Assembly: GCA_031284475.1 (NCBI GenBank)
Contig: JAISZV010000014.1
Location: 1 to 6,855 of the forward strand
Length of the DNA stretch: 6,855 nucleotides
Direction of reading: 5' to 3'
Origin: Proteiniphilum sp.
Lineage (GTDB): Bacteria; Bacteroidota; Bacteroidia; Bacteroidales; Dysgonomonadaceae
The notes beneath the pieces are model-generated. The model did not search any database and was not told the origin of the DNA. It saw nothing but the letters and a program-made list of their open reading frames with translations. The position numbers and the translations under genes are program-made. Of the stretch, positions 1-6,094 are shown in pieces; the first letter of the stretch is position 1, and every line of letters begins with the position of its first letter.

Positions 1-27
1 TGCCCTCACAAAGAAAAAGAGAAAAAA

Positions 28-58
28 TTGGTTCTTTCAAATATTTTATCTAATTTTG
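28..58 (+). promoter_or_regulatory. Bacteroidetes-type promoter of rpmH
   Basis: A TTG at 28-30 serves as the -33 element. It is followed by a 20-nt spacer and TAATTTTG at 51-58, an exact match to the Bacteroidetes -7 consensus TAnnTTTG. The predicted transcription start is near 64-66, giving rpmH a leader of about 110 nt. Element match and spacing are seen directly; activity is inferred from the known sigma-ABfr consensus. Confidence 0.75.
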
Positions 59-61
59 CAA

Positions 62-176
62 GCCGGAAAAATAAAGCCGGCGGAAGTTGCATGTCTATAA
101 GATACAATTCTTAAAGCCGCACCGGACTTAAAAGACATTATTATTCGAGGACAAATAAATAACAATATTATATAAT
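62..176 (+). promoter_or_regulatory. 5' leader of rpmH with small hairpin
   Basis: The untranslated leader between the predicted start of transcription and the rpmH ATG contains a small GC-only hairpin. GCCGG at 62-66 pairs with CCGGC at 77-81 around an A-rich loop. A further GCGG at 80-83 could pair alternatively with CCGC at 117-120. The last 40 nt are very AT-rich and carry no Shine-Dalgarno motif near the start codon, as is usual in Bacteroidetes. A 7-codon ATG frame at 91-114 is present but probably chance. I do not recognise a riboswitch family. Confidence 0.35.
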
Positions 177-323
177 ATGAAAAGAACATTCCAACCCTCT
201 AACAGAAAGAGAAAGAATAAACACGGATTCCGTTCCAGAATGTCTTCCAAAAACGGAAGAAAAGTGCTTGCCGCCCGTCGCTCAAAAGGAAGAGCCAAAC
301 TATCCGTATCGGACGAATATTAA
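177..323 (+). CDS. rpmH: 50S ribosomal protein L34
   Basis: This 48-residue, strongly basic protein is ribosomal protein L34, a component of the large ribosomal subunit that contacts 23S rRNA. It begins [20 protein letters not shown], the hallmark L34 N-terminus. It continues with the conserved [21 protein letters not shown] block and ends at a TAA. The start is fixed because the conserved motif begins at the first ATG, about 110 nt after a good promoter. The tail after SDEY is a few residues shorter than I recall for Bacteroides L34, which is within normal variation. It stands alone between its own promoter and terminator. No dnaA or rnpA neighbour, the common arrangement in other phyla, is visible. 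Confidence 0.97.
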   Translation: MKRTFQPSNRKRKNKHGFRSRMSSKNGRKVLAARRSKGRAKLSVSDEY

Positions 324-338
324 AGATACTATCTTAAA

Positions 339-373
339 AAAAGGGGCTGTCTAATCGTTAAATAGCCCCTTTT
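339..373 (+). terminator. Rho-independent terminator of rpmH
   Basis: AAAAGGGGCT at 339-348 pairs perfectly with AGCCCCTTTT at 364-373, a 10-bp stem around a 15-nt loop that starts 15 nt after the rpmH stop codon. The right arm ends in a four-T run. The A-run at 336-342 gives a U-tract on the opposite strand too, so it may work in both directions. It separates rpmH from the downstream operon. Confidence 0.85.
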
Positions 374-454
374 GGATTCTCCCTGCACATTCCCTTGCAC
401 ATTTTCACTCCTCTTTTTTCCAGACCTCTACTCTCCCTCTCTCATTATTTTTTG

Positions 455-462
455 TACTTTTG
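455..462 (+). promoter_or_regulatory. -7 box of the PASTA-rluD-ddl operon
   Basis: TACTTTTG at 455-462 matches the Bacteroidetes -7 consensus TAnnTTTG exactly. The predicted transcription start is near 469, giving a leader of about 32 nt before the ATG at 501. No clear -33 TTTG lies about 20 nt upstream; the region there is pyrimidine-rich. The promoter may therefore be weak or helped by an activator. Its place also argues against any coding start upstream of 470. Confidence 0.6.
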
Positions 463-500
463 TATTCCGTATGTGTTTATACACTATACGCTCGATTGTT

Positions 501-1139
501 ATGAGTAAAAAACAGATTAAAAAATCCATCTTCAGCAACAGTATCATAAAGAACCTGCTGATGATCATATCATGCGGCGTACTGCTTGTTGTGCTGGCGT
601 TGCTGCTACTGAACGTTTATACAAGACACGGGCAAAATGTGGTTGTGCCTGCGCTGGAAAATCTCCAGATAGAAGAGGCAAATACCATTCTCAGTGCCAA
701 AGGGCTTCATGCCGAGATAGTAGACTCTATCTACCAGCGCAATGCCGTTCCGGGAGCTATTATAGACCAAACACCCAAGGCGGGCAATAAGGTGAAAGAG
801 GGGCGCGCCATCTATCTGACGATCTATTCAAAGAACCCTCAGATGATTGCCATACCGGAATTGACGGACTATTCCACTCGTCAGGCCTCCGCACTGCTCA
901 ATTCGATGGGCTTCACCCAGCTCTCTATCCAGGAGGTACCGGCAGAATATTCCGGATTGGTAATAGCTGTGGAGTACAGAGGAAAAAGGCTGACGCCCGA
1001 TGAAAAGGTTCCTGCCGGCTCGTCGCTCACGTTGGTTGTAACCCGTGGCGTACTTGCCGACTCGCTGAGGATAGGCAACGAATATATTGCGCCACCGGGA
1101 AGCGGCAGCGACGGGGCAATAGACGATTCATTTTTCTAA
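501..1139 (+). CDS. PASTA domain membrane protein (two PASTA domains, no kinase)
   Basis: This 212-residue protein has a short basic N-terminus (MSKKQIKK), one transmembrane helix at about residues 18-40, and two PASTA domains at about 45-111 and 113-182. Each PASTA domain shows the pattern of conserved proline, helix with A/L residues, G-[LF], then a V/I-rich strand; TPKAG at 91-95 is typical. A short low-complexity tail ends in DDSFF. Topology should be cytoplasmic N-terminus and periplasmic PASTA domains. PASTA domains elsewhere bind muropeptides or lipid II in Ser/Thr kinases and high-molecular-weight PBPs. Here neither a kinase nor a transpeptidase is attached. The frame is open upstream to 372, but that lies before the promoter and overlaps the terminator, so ATG 501 is chosen. 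It lies 4-10 nt before the RluD-family gene and shares an operon with ddl, which fits an envelope role. The precise function is unknown. Confidence 0.92.
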   Translation: MSKKQIKKSIFSNSIIKNLLMIISCGVLLVVLALLLLNVYTRHGQNVVVPALENLQIEEANTILSAKGLHAEIVDSIYQRNAVPGAIIDQTPKAGNKVKEGRAIYLTIYSKNPQMIAIPELTDYSTRQASALLNSMGFTQLSIQEVPAEYSGLVIAVEYRGKRLTPDEKVPAGSSLTLVVTRGVLADSLRIGNEYIAPPGSGSDGAIDDSFF

Positions 1140-1143
1140 TTAA

Positions 1144-2226
1144 TTGTTTGTGACGGAACAGAATTTAGACGATATAGATTTTTTACCTGAAGATGATGAC
1201 GCGATAACGGAGGATCTACAGGACGAAAACCAGAAATTCGAGCATTACCGGTTTGTAGCAGATAAAGGACAGAATATGCTGAGAATCGATAAGTTTTTGT
1301 CCGTCAGAATAGAAGGGATTTCCAGAAACCGTATTCAACAGGCAGCCGAGGCAGATTGTATCTTGGTAAACGGGCAACCGGCAAAATCGAGTTACAAGGT
1401 GAAACCGCTCGATGTGATCTCCATCGTGATGGATCGCCCGAGGCGTGAACTGGAGATCATACCTGAAAATATCCCGCTTAACATCGTCTATGAAGATGAC
1501 GCCCTGATGGTGGTCAACAAACCTGCCGGCATGGTAGTGCATCCCGGTCACGGAAACTACACGGGTACGCTCGTCAACGCGGTGGCATACCATCTGAACC
1601 GGGATAATATCAGCGACATGAATGATCCGAGATTGGGACTGGTACACAGGATCGATAAAGACACATCAGGGCTGCTGCTCGTAGCCAAAACTCCTGAAGC
1701 CAAAACGAACCTCTGCGGCCAGTTCTTCCGTAAAGAGACAAAACGGATGTACGCCGCTTTAGTATGGGGAAACCCGGCTGACGACCACGGAACGGTTGAA
1801 GGCAATATCGGGCGCGACCCGAACGACCGCATGTGTATGCGCGTATTCCCCGGCGGCAATCACGGCAAACCGGCCGTCACCCACTACAGCGTGATGGAAC
1901 GATTCGGCTATGTAACGCTGTTGCAATGCCGGCTGGAAACAGGACGCACACACCAGATCAGGGTGCACATGAAGTATATAGGCCATACGCTGTTCAACGA
2001 TGAACGCTACGGAGGTAATGAAATCCTTCGCGGCACCCATTTTGCGAAATACAAGCAATTCGTTTCCAATTGCTTCGCCCTCTGTCCCCGTCAATGCCTG
2101 CACGCGCAAACATTGGGTTTCGTGCATCCTTCCACAGGAGAAGACCTCTATTTTGAAAGCGACATCCCGGAAGATATGCAGTCGGTCATCGACAAGTGGA
2201 AGGCGTATAGCAGCGTGGCAATGTGA
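1144..2226 (+). CDS. rluD: RluD-family 23S rRNA pseudouridine synthase
   Basis: RluA/RluD-family enzyme of up to 360 residues that isomerises uridine to pseudouridine in structured RNA. RluD itself modifies helix 69 of 23S rRNA (1911, 1915, 1917). An acidic N-terminal tail (about 1-35) is followed by an S4 RNA-binding domain at about 46-95 (LRIDKFLSVRIEGISRNRIQ). The catalytic domain has NKPAGMVVHPGHGN at 125-138, the motif HRIDKDTSG at 169-176 with D171 as the expected catalytic aspartate, and GRTHQIRVH at 267-275. Length suits RluD-type enzymes. There is no in-frame ATG before the S4 domain. Initiation must be at TTG 1144 or GTG 1150; the latter gives VTEQNLDD and 358 residues. The first internal ATG, M45 at 1276, would leave nothing ahead of S4, so I reject it. 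The RluD assignment rather than RluA/RluC rests on the S4 domain and overall similarity; exact target bases are inferred. Confidence 0.93.
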   Translation: MFVTEQNLDDIDFLPEDDDAITEDLQDENQKFEHYRFVADKGQNMLRIDKFLSVRIEGISRNRIQQAAEADCILVNGQPAKSSYKVKPLDVISIVMDRPRRELEIIPENIPLNIVYEDDALMVVNKPAGMVVHPGHGNYTGTLVNAVAYHLNRDNISDMNDPRLGLVHRIDKDTSGLLLVAKTPEAKTNLCGQFFRKETKRMYAALVWGNPADDHGTVEGNIGRDPNDRMCMRVFPGGNHGKPAVTHYSVMERFGYVTLLQCRLETGRTHQIRVHMKYIGHTLFNDERYGGNEILRGTHFAKYKQFVSNCFALCPRQCLHAQTLGFVHPSTGEDLYFESDIPEDMQSVIDKWKAYSSVAM

Positions 2227-2274
2227 TTCGGTGAAAAGAACTGATAATTGATTTAACAATTTGATGATTTGATA

Positions 2275-3303
2275 ATGAAAAAGAATGTTGCTGTTGTATG
2301 GGGAGGCTACTCATCGGAAATTGTAATATCCGAAAAGAGCGCCGCCGGCATCTACTCCTTTATGGACAAAGAAAAATACAACGTTTACAAGGTAAAAATA
2401 GACCATACCTCATGGGAAGTGGAAGAGAACAGCTGTTTTTACCCGGTGGACAAAAACAATTTCAGTTTTACCGGCGGCAACGGCAGGAATATCCCGTTCG
2501 ATTTCGCCTATATCACTATACACGGTACTCCCGGTGAAGACGGTACGCTTCAGGGCTATTTCGATATGCTGGGCGTCCCTTACTCCAACTGCGGAGTGCT
2601 GGCGTCGGCGATGACGTTCAACAAATTTACCTGTAACAGTTTCCTGAAAAACTTCGGGATCGAAGTGGCCGATTCTATTCTCCTGCGGAAAAATGATCCT
2701 TGTAAAACCGGGGAGATCATCTCTGCATTGGGATTACCCGTTTTCGTAAAACCCAACCTGGGAGGTTCAAGTTTTGCCACCACCAAAGTAAAAGAAAGTT
2801 CGCAGCTCGAAAACGCTGTTGAGGAAGCTTTCAGGGAAGCGCCCGAAGTAATCATCGAGCGTTTTTTGCAGGGAACCGAAGTAACCTGCGGCTGCTTTGA
2901 GACGGGTAAAGGAATAACGGTGTTACCCCTGACCGAAGTAGTTACCTCCAATGAGTTTTTCGATTTCGACGCCAAGTACAACGGCCAGGTAGAAGAGATC
3001 ACTCCCGCCCGGCTTCCCGAAGAGACCGCCCTGGCTATCCGGCAGGAGACCAAAAGAATCTACCGGCTGACCGGCGCAAAAGGAATCATCAGGGTCGATT
3101 ATATCCTGACCGGCGACAGGCCCGTCCTCCTGGAAGTGAATACTACGCCGGGAATGACGGCCACCAGTTTTATCCCTCAGCAGGTAAACGCGGCCGGACT
3201 TTCCATGACGGAGATCATCACAGATATTATTGAAACGGAATTGGGTGTTTTTAATGTTATGACCAATGACAACAACAAAAACAGCGGTAGCGGACGAATT
3301 TGA
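2275..3303 (+). CDS. ddl: D-alanine--D-alanine ligase
   Basis: ATP-grasp enzyme of 342 residues that joins two D-alanines for the peptidoglycan precursor UDP-MurNAc-pentapeptide, in the cytoplasm. Visible family signatures, counted from ATG 2275: GGYSSE at 10-15 with the substrate glutamate; HGTPGEDGTLQG at 83-94; the ATP-binding KPNLGGSS at 159-166; the lid FFDFDAKY at 228-235; and the metal-binding R273, D275, E287 and N289 in LLEVNTTPGM. The tyrosine closing the lid motif (Y235) is the residue associated with D-Ala-D-Ala enzymes; the D-Ala-D-Lac ligases of vancomycin-resistant lactobacilli have Phe there. An in-frame TTG lies two codons upstream at 2269, but ATG 2275 starts the conserved MKKNVAVVWGG and is preferred. 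The C-terminus carries an Asn/Gly-rich tail of about 19 residues past the fold, overlapping the next gene by 38 nt. It follows the RluD gene by about 48 AT-rich bases. Confidence 0.96.
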   Translation: MKKNVAVVWGGYSSEIVISEKSAAGIYSFMDKEKYNVYKVKIDHTSWEVEENSCFYPVDKNNFSFTGGNGRNIPFDFAYITIHGTPGEDGTLQGYFDMLGVPYSNCGVLASAMTFNKFTCNSFLKNFGIEVADSILLRKNDPCKTGEIISALGLPVFVKPNLGGSSFATTKVKESSQLENAVEEAFREAPEVIIERFLQGTEVTCGCFETGKGITVLPLTEVVTSNEFFDFDAKYNGQVEEITPARLPEETALAIRQETKRIYRLTGAKGIIRVDYILTGDRPVLLEVNTTPGMTATSFIPQQVNAAGLSMTEIITDIIETELGVFNVMTNDNNKNSGSGRI

Positions 3304-4429
3304 CGACATCCGCCCGGTTACGGACAGCGAAGTTCCCGCAGCTCTTGCAAGTCTCGCCGCTAACAACTATTTCAGGCGTGCGGTCGAGCGCTTCGTGAAA
3401 CCTCTCCCGTGGGAGCAATTCACCGCGCTGATGGGTAAATGTAAAACCAAAGACGATTTTCAACGCCGCATTATCTATCCGGTAATAAAGCGATTAATAG
3501 ACAGCACCACTACGGAGATGAGCGGCGCGGGGTGGGAAAATATTCCCAAAGGAAGGGGATGCCTCTTTATCTCCAACCATCGCGATATTGTGCTGGACGC
3601 CGCCTTTCTGAATATGCTCATGATCGATCAAAAGAAGCCTACCACGGAAATAGCCATCGGCGATAATCTGCTTATATACCCGTGGATAGAGGAGTTGGTA
3701 CGCCTTAACAAGAGTTTTATCGTGAAACGGGGCGTTTCCGTACGCCAGATGCTGGAAGTATCAAAGCATCTCTCGGACTATATTTACGACACGGTGAACC
3801 GCAGGGAACAACCTGCTTGGATCGCCCAACGCGAAGGACGGGCAAAAGATTCGAACGACAAAACACAGGCGAGCCTGCTGAAAATGCTCACACTGCACAA
3901 CAGTTCCGCTCCGGGGCAAACATTGCAGGAGTTGCATATTGTCCCGCTTTCCATTTCATACGAGTTCGACCCCTGCGATTATCTCAAAGCCAAAGAATTT
4001 CAACTCAAACGCGACAATCCGTCATACAAAAAAACGGAAGCGGACGACATAGAAAATATGTACACCGGCATAATGGGGTTCAAGGGGCGCGTTACATTCC
4101 GGTTCGGCTCATGCATCACCCCTGCCGTCAGCGCCATCCCCGAAACAACCGGCAGGAATGAGTTGCTCGAAGAAACGGCCGCCCTCATCGACCGGGAAAT
4201 TTACCGCAATTATACTTTTTTCCCGTTCAATTATGCGGCATACGACCTGATGACCGGTACCGGACGGTTCTCATCGCGGTATTCCGGCGAAGATATATCA
4301 AAATTCAACGACTACCTGCAACAGCAGATCAATAAAATAGACGTCCCGGAGAGAGACGATGCTTTCCTGCGCGAAAAACTGATCGGAATGTACGGGAATA
4401 CGGTTAAAAACAATCTGGATGTGCTATAA
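3266..4429 (+). CDS. PlsC-like lysophospholipid / glycerol-3-phosphate acyltransferase
   Basis: Protein of 387 residues of the PlsC-like acyltransferase superfamily. It probably transfers a fatty acyl chain to a lysophospholipid or glycerol-phosphate acceptor at the inner membrane. Domains: an N-terminal helical region (about 1-90) starting EFDDIRP.TDSEVP; then motif I FISNHRDIVLDAAF at 101-114; a substrate-binding stretch around FIVKRG at 151-156; motif III-like QREGRAKDSNDKTQ at 188-201; and a block IV-like IVPLSISYE at 225-233. The C-terminal 100 residues are specific to this Bacteroidetes subfamily. The spacing of motif I is unusual: NHRDIVLD has H105 with aspartates at +2 and +6 rather than the textbook HX4D. 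I recall the same NHRDIVLD in Bacteroides relatives, so it is probably family-wide. There is no convincing transmembrane helix. ATG 3266 is the first possible start because the upstream in-frame ATG at 3254 runs into a stop at once. It overlaps ddl by 38 nt. Exact substrate is unknown. Confidence 0.9.
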   Translation: MTTTKTAVADEFDDIRPVTDSEVPAALASLAANNYFRRAVERFVKPLPWEQFTALMGKCKTKDDFQRRIIYPVIKRLIDSTTTEMSGAGWENIPKGRGCLFISNHRDIVLDAAFLNMLMIDQKKPTTEIAIGDNLLIYPWIEELVRLNKSFIVKRGVSVRQMLEVSKHLSDYIYDTVNRREQPAWIAQREGRAKDSNDKTQASLLKMLTLHNSSAPGQTLQELHIVPLSISYEFDPCDYLKAKEFQLKRDNPSYKKTEADDIENMYTGIMGFKGRVTFRFGSCITPAVSAIPETTGRNELLEETAALIDREIYRNYTFFPFNYAAYDLMTGTGRFSSRYSGEDISKFNDYLQQQINKIDVPERDDAFLREKLIGMYGNTVKNNLDVL

Positions 4430-4436
4430 TTATACA

Positions 4437-5051
4437 ATGAAGCGTCATACGGCTATCCTGCCGGTATTTTTGCTGCTGCTCCTTTTTTCCGCATGTGAAA
4501 AGGCCCCGGAGCGGATGAATGATTACTTGGTGGAGTTTGCCACGGTGGTGAAAGAAAATTCAAACTACCGTTTCAGGCTCGACAACGGCAGGCTGCTGAT
4601 TCCCGAAGAAGTAAAAAATTACTCCGGAGAAGAGGGACAGCGCGTCGTTCTCAATTACATCCCTCTGGAAGGGGATGCCGTCAAGATCAATTTCGTATCT
4701 GACATTTTTACCGGCGCCATTCAGCCGGCCGGTTTCCCGGAACGCTATTCGGACAATCCTGTGAAGATACGGAGCGTGTGGGTAGGCGGAAACTACCTGA
4801 ATCTGGTTATAGAAACAGAGTACCATAACGCGCCGCACAGCGTTGCACTGTTCCGCGATTCTTCCTCCGCGTCCGCCGATCTCTATTTCAGCCATTCCTC
4901 AAACAATGATCCTCCGGGCTATCCCAAGATGATGTATGCCTCTTTCCTGCTCGCGGGCTTACGGGAGCAGGCAGGAAGTTCCCCCGTCCCTTTCCGGTTT
5001 TTTATCAACACCTATACCGGAATGCGTATATTTGAACTGGAATTAAAATAA
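4437..5051 (+). CDS. NigD-like lipoprotein
   Basis: Exported lipoprotein of 204 residues. Residues 1-20 form a lipoprotein signal peptide: MKRH, a leucine-rich core, then FSAC with C20 as the predicted lipidated cysteine. The mature part resembles the NigD-like family of Bacteroidetes, a two-domain beta-rich fold of unknown function named from the nigrescin bacteriocin operon of Prevotella nigrescens. Characteristic blocks are VEFATVV at 32-38, YRFRLDNGRLLIP at 44-56, GQRVVLNYIPL at 67-77 and VWVGGNYLNLVIE at 114-126. ATG 4437 is chosen because it directly precedes the signal peptide. An alternative ATG at 4419 would add CYNYT in front of it and overlap the acyltransferase. Spacing to the acyltransferase stop is 7 nt, so it is the last gene of the operon. 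Residues after the cysteine (EKAPERM) are not a strong surface-export signal, so inner or outer membrane placement is open. Confidence 0.87.
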   Translation: MKRHTAILPVFLLLLLFSACEKAPERMNDYLVEFATVVKENSNYRFRLDNGRLLIPEEVKNYSGEEGQRVVLNYIPLEGDAVKINFVSDIFTGAIQPAGFPERYSDNPVKIRSVWVGGNYLNLVIETEYHNAPHSVALFRDSSSASADLYFSHSSNNDPPGYPKMMYASFLLAGLREQAGSSPVPFRFFINTYTGMRIFELELK

Positions 5052-5072
5052 AAGCCGCTGATTCGCGGCTTT
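5051..5072. terminator. Bidirectional hairpin terminator between convergent genes
   Basis: AAAGCCGC at 5051-5058 pairs perfectly with GCGGCTTT at 5065-5072 around the loop TGATTC. On the plus strand it begins at the last base of the NigD-like stop codon and is followed by a modest T-rich run (TTTCAATATTTT). On the minus strand it is followed by CTTTTATTTTAATT, a better U-tract. It therefore should end both the five-gene operon and the convergent TonB-like gene, whose stop lies 37 nt away. Confidence 0.8.
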
Positions 5073-5109
5073 CAATATTTTCTCATAACGGAAACAGGGA
5101 AGTTTAACG

Positions 5110-5979
5110 CTATTGATTTTCCGTTACAGAATCGTTGCCCGGAAATGGCGGGATCGGCTCTTCGTCTATTACAAAGTCCACAGGCAGGAGGCATTTCACA
5201 TGCACTTTTTCGCCCTTATCTTCACCCGGAATCCATCTCGGCATAAGACCGAGTACACGCACGGCTTCTTCATTGAGCAACTTATTAGACCCTTCCACCA
5301 CCTCTATGTTAGAAATGGAACCGTCGCTGGCGACAACAAACGAGCAGAGAATCCGCCCCTCAATTCCCTCTTGCCTGGCCTCACGCGGATAGCGGAGATT
5401 ATGCGCAATGAAAGCGTACAATTCCGTCTCGCCATAAGTATATTGCGGCATCTTATCCACTATTGTGTAAATAGTGTTGCTTTCGAGTACCACAACGTCT
5501 TTCTTTGAGTAATCGCGGGTGGGTTGCACAGGGGTACCGGCGGCTATCGCATTTTGATTGAGCCTGAAATACATGGGCACATACGTTTCGGCGCGTACAA
5601 TCTCCCCGCTATGCCTGGCCGGACGCCAGGGCGGCATGGCCTGCAATATGCGCAACGCCTCCCCGTTAAGCAACGAGTCCGCACGATGGATAATGTTAAA
5701 GTTAGAGAGCGTGCCGTCTTTCTCCACCACAAAGGTATATACCACTAAACCCTGCGCATTGCGTTCCCTCGCTTCCACCGGATATTTCAACGTATTTGCA
5801 ATAAACCGGTGCATCTCAGGGGTTCCTCCCGGATATATAGGCATTATATCGGGTTCTTCAAAAATCCTGTCGCTGCTCGAAACCGGCGCGTCCTGCGCCA
5901 TAACAACCGATTGTTTCGCAACAAAGCCTTCAACAAGAATGCATGCAGCGAAAACAAAGAAAAACTTACGTATATTCAT
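5110..5979 (-). CDS. Exported protein with two tandem TonB C-terminal domains
   Basis: Protein of 289 residues with an N-terminal export signal: MNIRK, a hydrophobic core at about 6-20, and a possible cleavage after VMA at about 26-28. Two TonB C-terminal domains follow, at about 42-140 and 172-271. The repeats align by eye: YPVEARERNAQG (67-77) with YPREARQEGIEG (197-208), FVVEKDGTLSN with FVVASDGSISN, LLNGEALRIL with LLNEEAVRVL, and MPPWRP with MPRWIP. TonB C-terminal domains normally bind the TonB box of outer-membrane receptors. A true TonB also has a membrane anchor and a long Pro-rich periplasmic linker, and no such linker is present. It could be a periplasmic adaptor or a stress-response relative rather than an energy transducer. 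ATG 5979 is fixed by the signal peptide and the promoter about 45 nt upstream. It is a single-gene unit with its own promoter and terminator. Confidence 0.92.
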   Translation of the reverse strand: MNIRKFFFVFAACILVEGFVAKQSVVMAQDAPVSSSDRIFEEPDIMPIYPGGTPEMHRFIANTLKYPVEARERNAQGLVVYTFVVEKDGTLSNFNIIHRADSLLNGEALRILQAMPPWRPARHSGEIVRAETYVPMYFRLNQNAIAAGTPVQPTRDYSKKDVVVLESNTIYTIVDKMPQYTYGETELYAFIAHNLRYPREARQEGIEGRILCSFVVASDGSISNIEVVEGSNKLLNEEAVRVLGLMPRWIPGEDKGEKVHVKCLLPVDFVIDEEPIPPFPGNDSVTENQ

Positions 5980-6023
5980 CTGATTTATATGCTCTGAAAT
6001 GATTTATTATCTGGATTCAAGGG

Positions 6024-6055
6024 CAAAGATATAAAAAACTATCGGTTTACACAAA
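6024..6055 (-). promoter_or_regulatory. Promoter of the double TonB_C gene
   Basis: Read on the minus strand, TTTG (plus positions 6052-6055) is followed by a 20-nt spacer and TATCTTTG (plus 6024-6031), an exact TAnnTTTG. The predicted transcription start is near 6017, leaving a leader of about 38 nt before the ATG at 5979. Both elements match the Bacteroidetes consensus, so this is among the best promoters in the window. The -33 element is itself part of TACCTTTG, a second potential -7 box. Confidence 0.78.
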
Positions 6056-6094
6056 GGTAGAATTTGTTTCCTCGCGTATGCGTTTTTCAGTTTT

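Noticed and set aside
9..41. Possible divergent minus-strand promoter (TTTG, 21-nt spacer, TTTCTTTG) at the left edge
   Set aside because: The -7 box has TT in place of TA, the region is a simple A/T-rich run, and no gene can be seen beyond the window edge.
372..500. Upstream extension of the PASTA reading frame (43 extra residues)
   Set aside because: It starts inside the rpmH terminator and before the -7 box at 455-462. It is Cys/Phe/Ser-rich low-quality sequence, and MSKKQIKK at 501 is a normal start for a single-pass membrane protein.
1759..2259. Minus-strand frame of 166 codons opposite the RluD-family gene
   Set aside because: It is antisense to the conserved catalytic domain, has no promoter, and its composition (rich in His, Arg and Val) is typical of a shadow frame.
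2244..2280. AT-rich imperfect repeats (GATAATTGATTT, GATGATTTGATAATG) before ddl as a promoter or operator
   Set aside because: No exact TAnnTTTG box is present, the pairing is limited to 5 AT-rich base pairs, and simple sequence bias explains the resemblance.
5558..5983. Plus-strand frame opposite the TonB-like gene, 141 codons
   Set aside because: It is the antisense shadow of a gene with clear domain repeats, a signal peptide and a promoter; its translation shows no recognisable family features.
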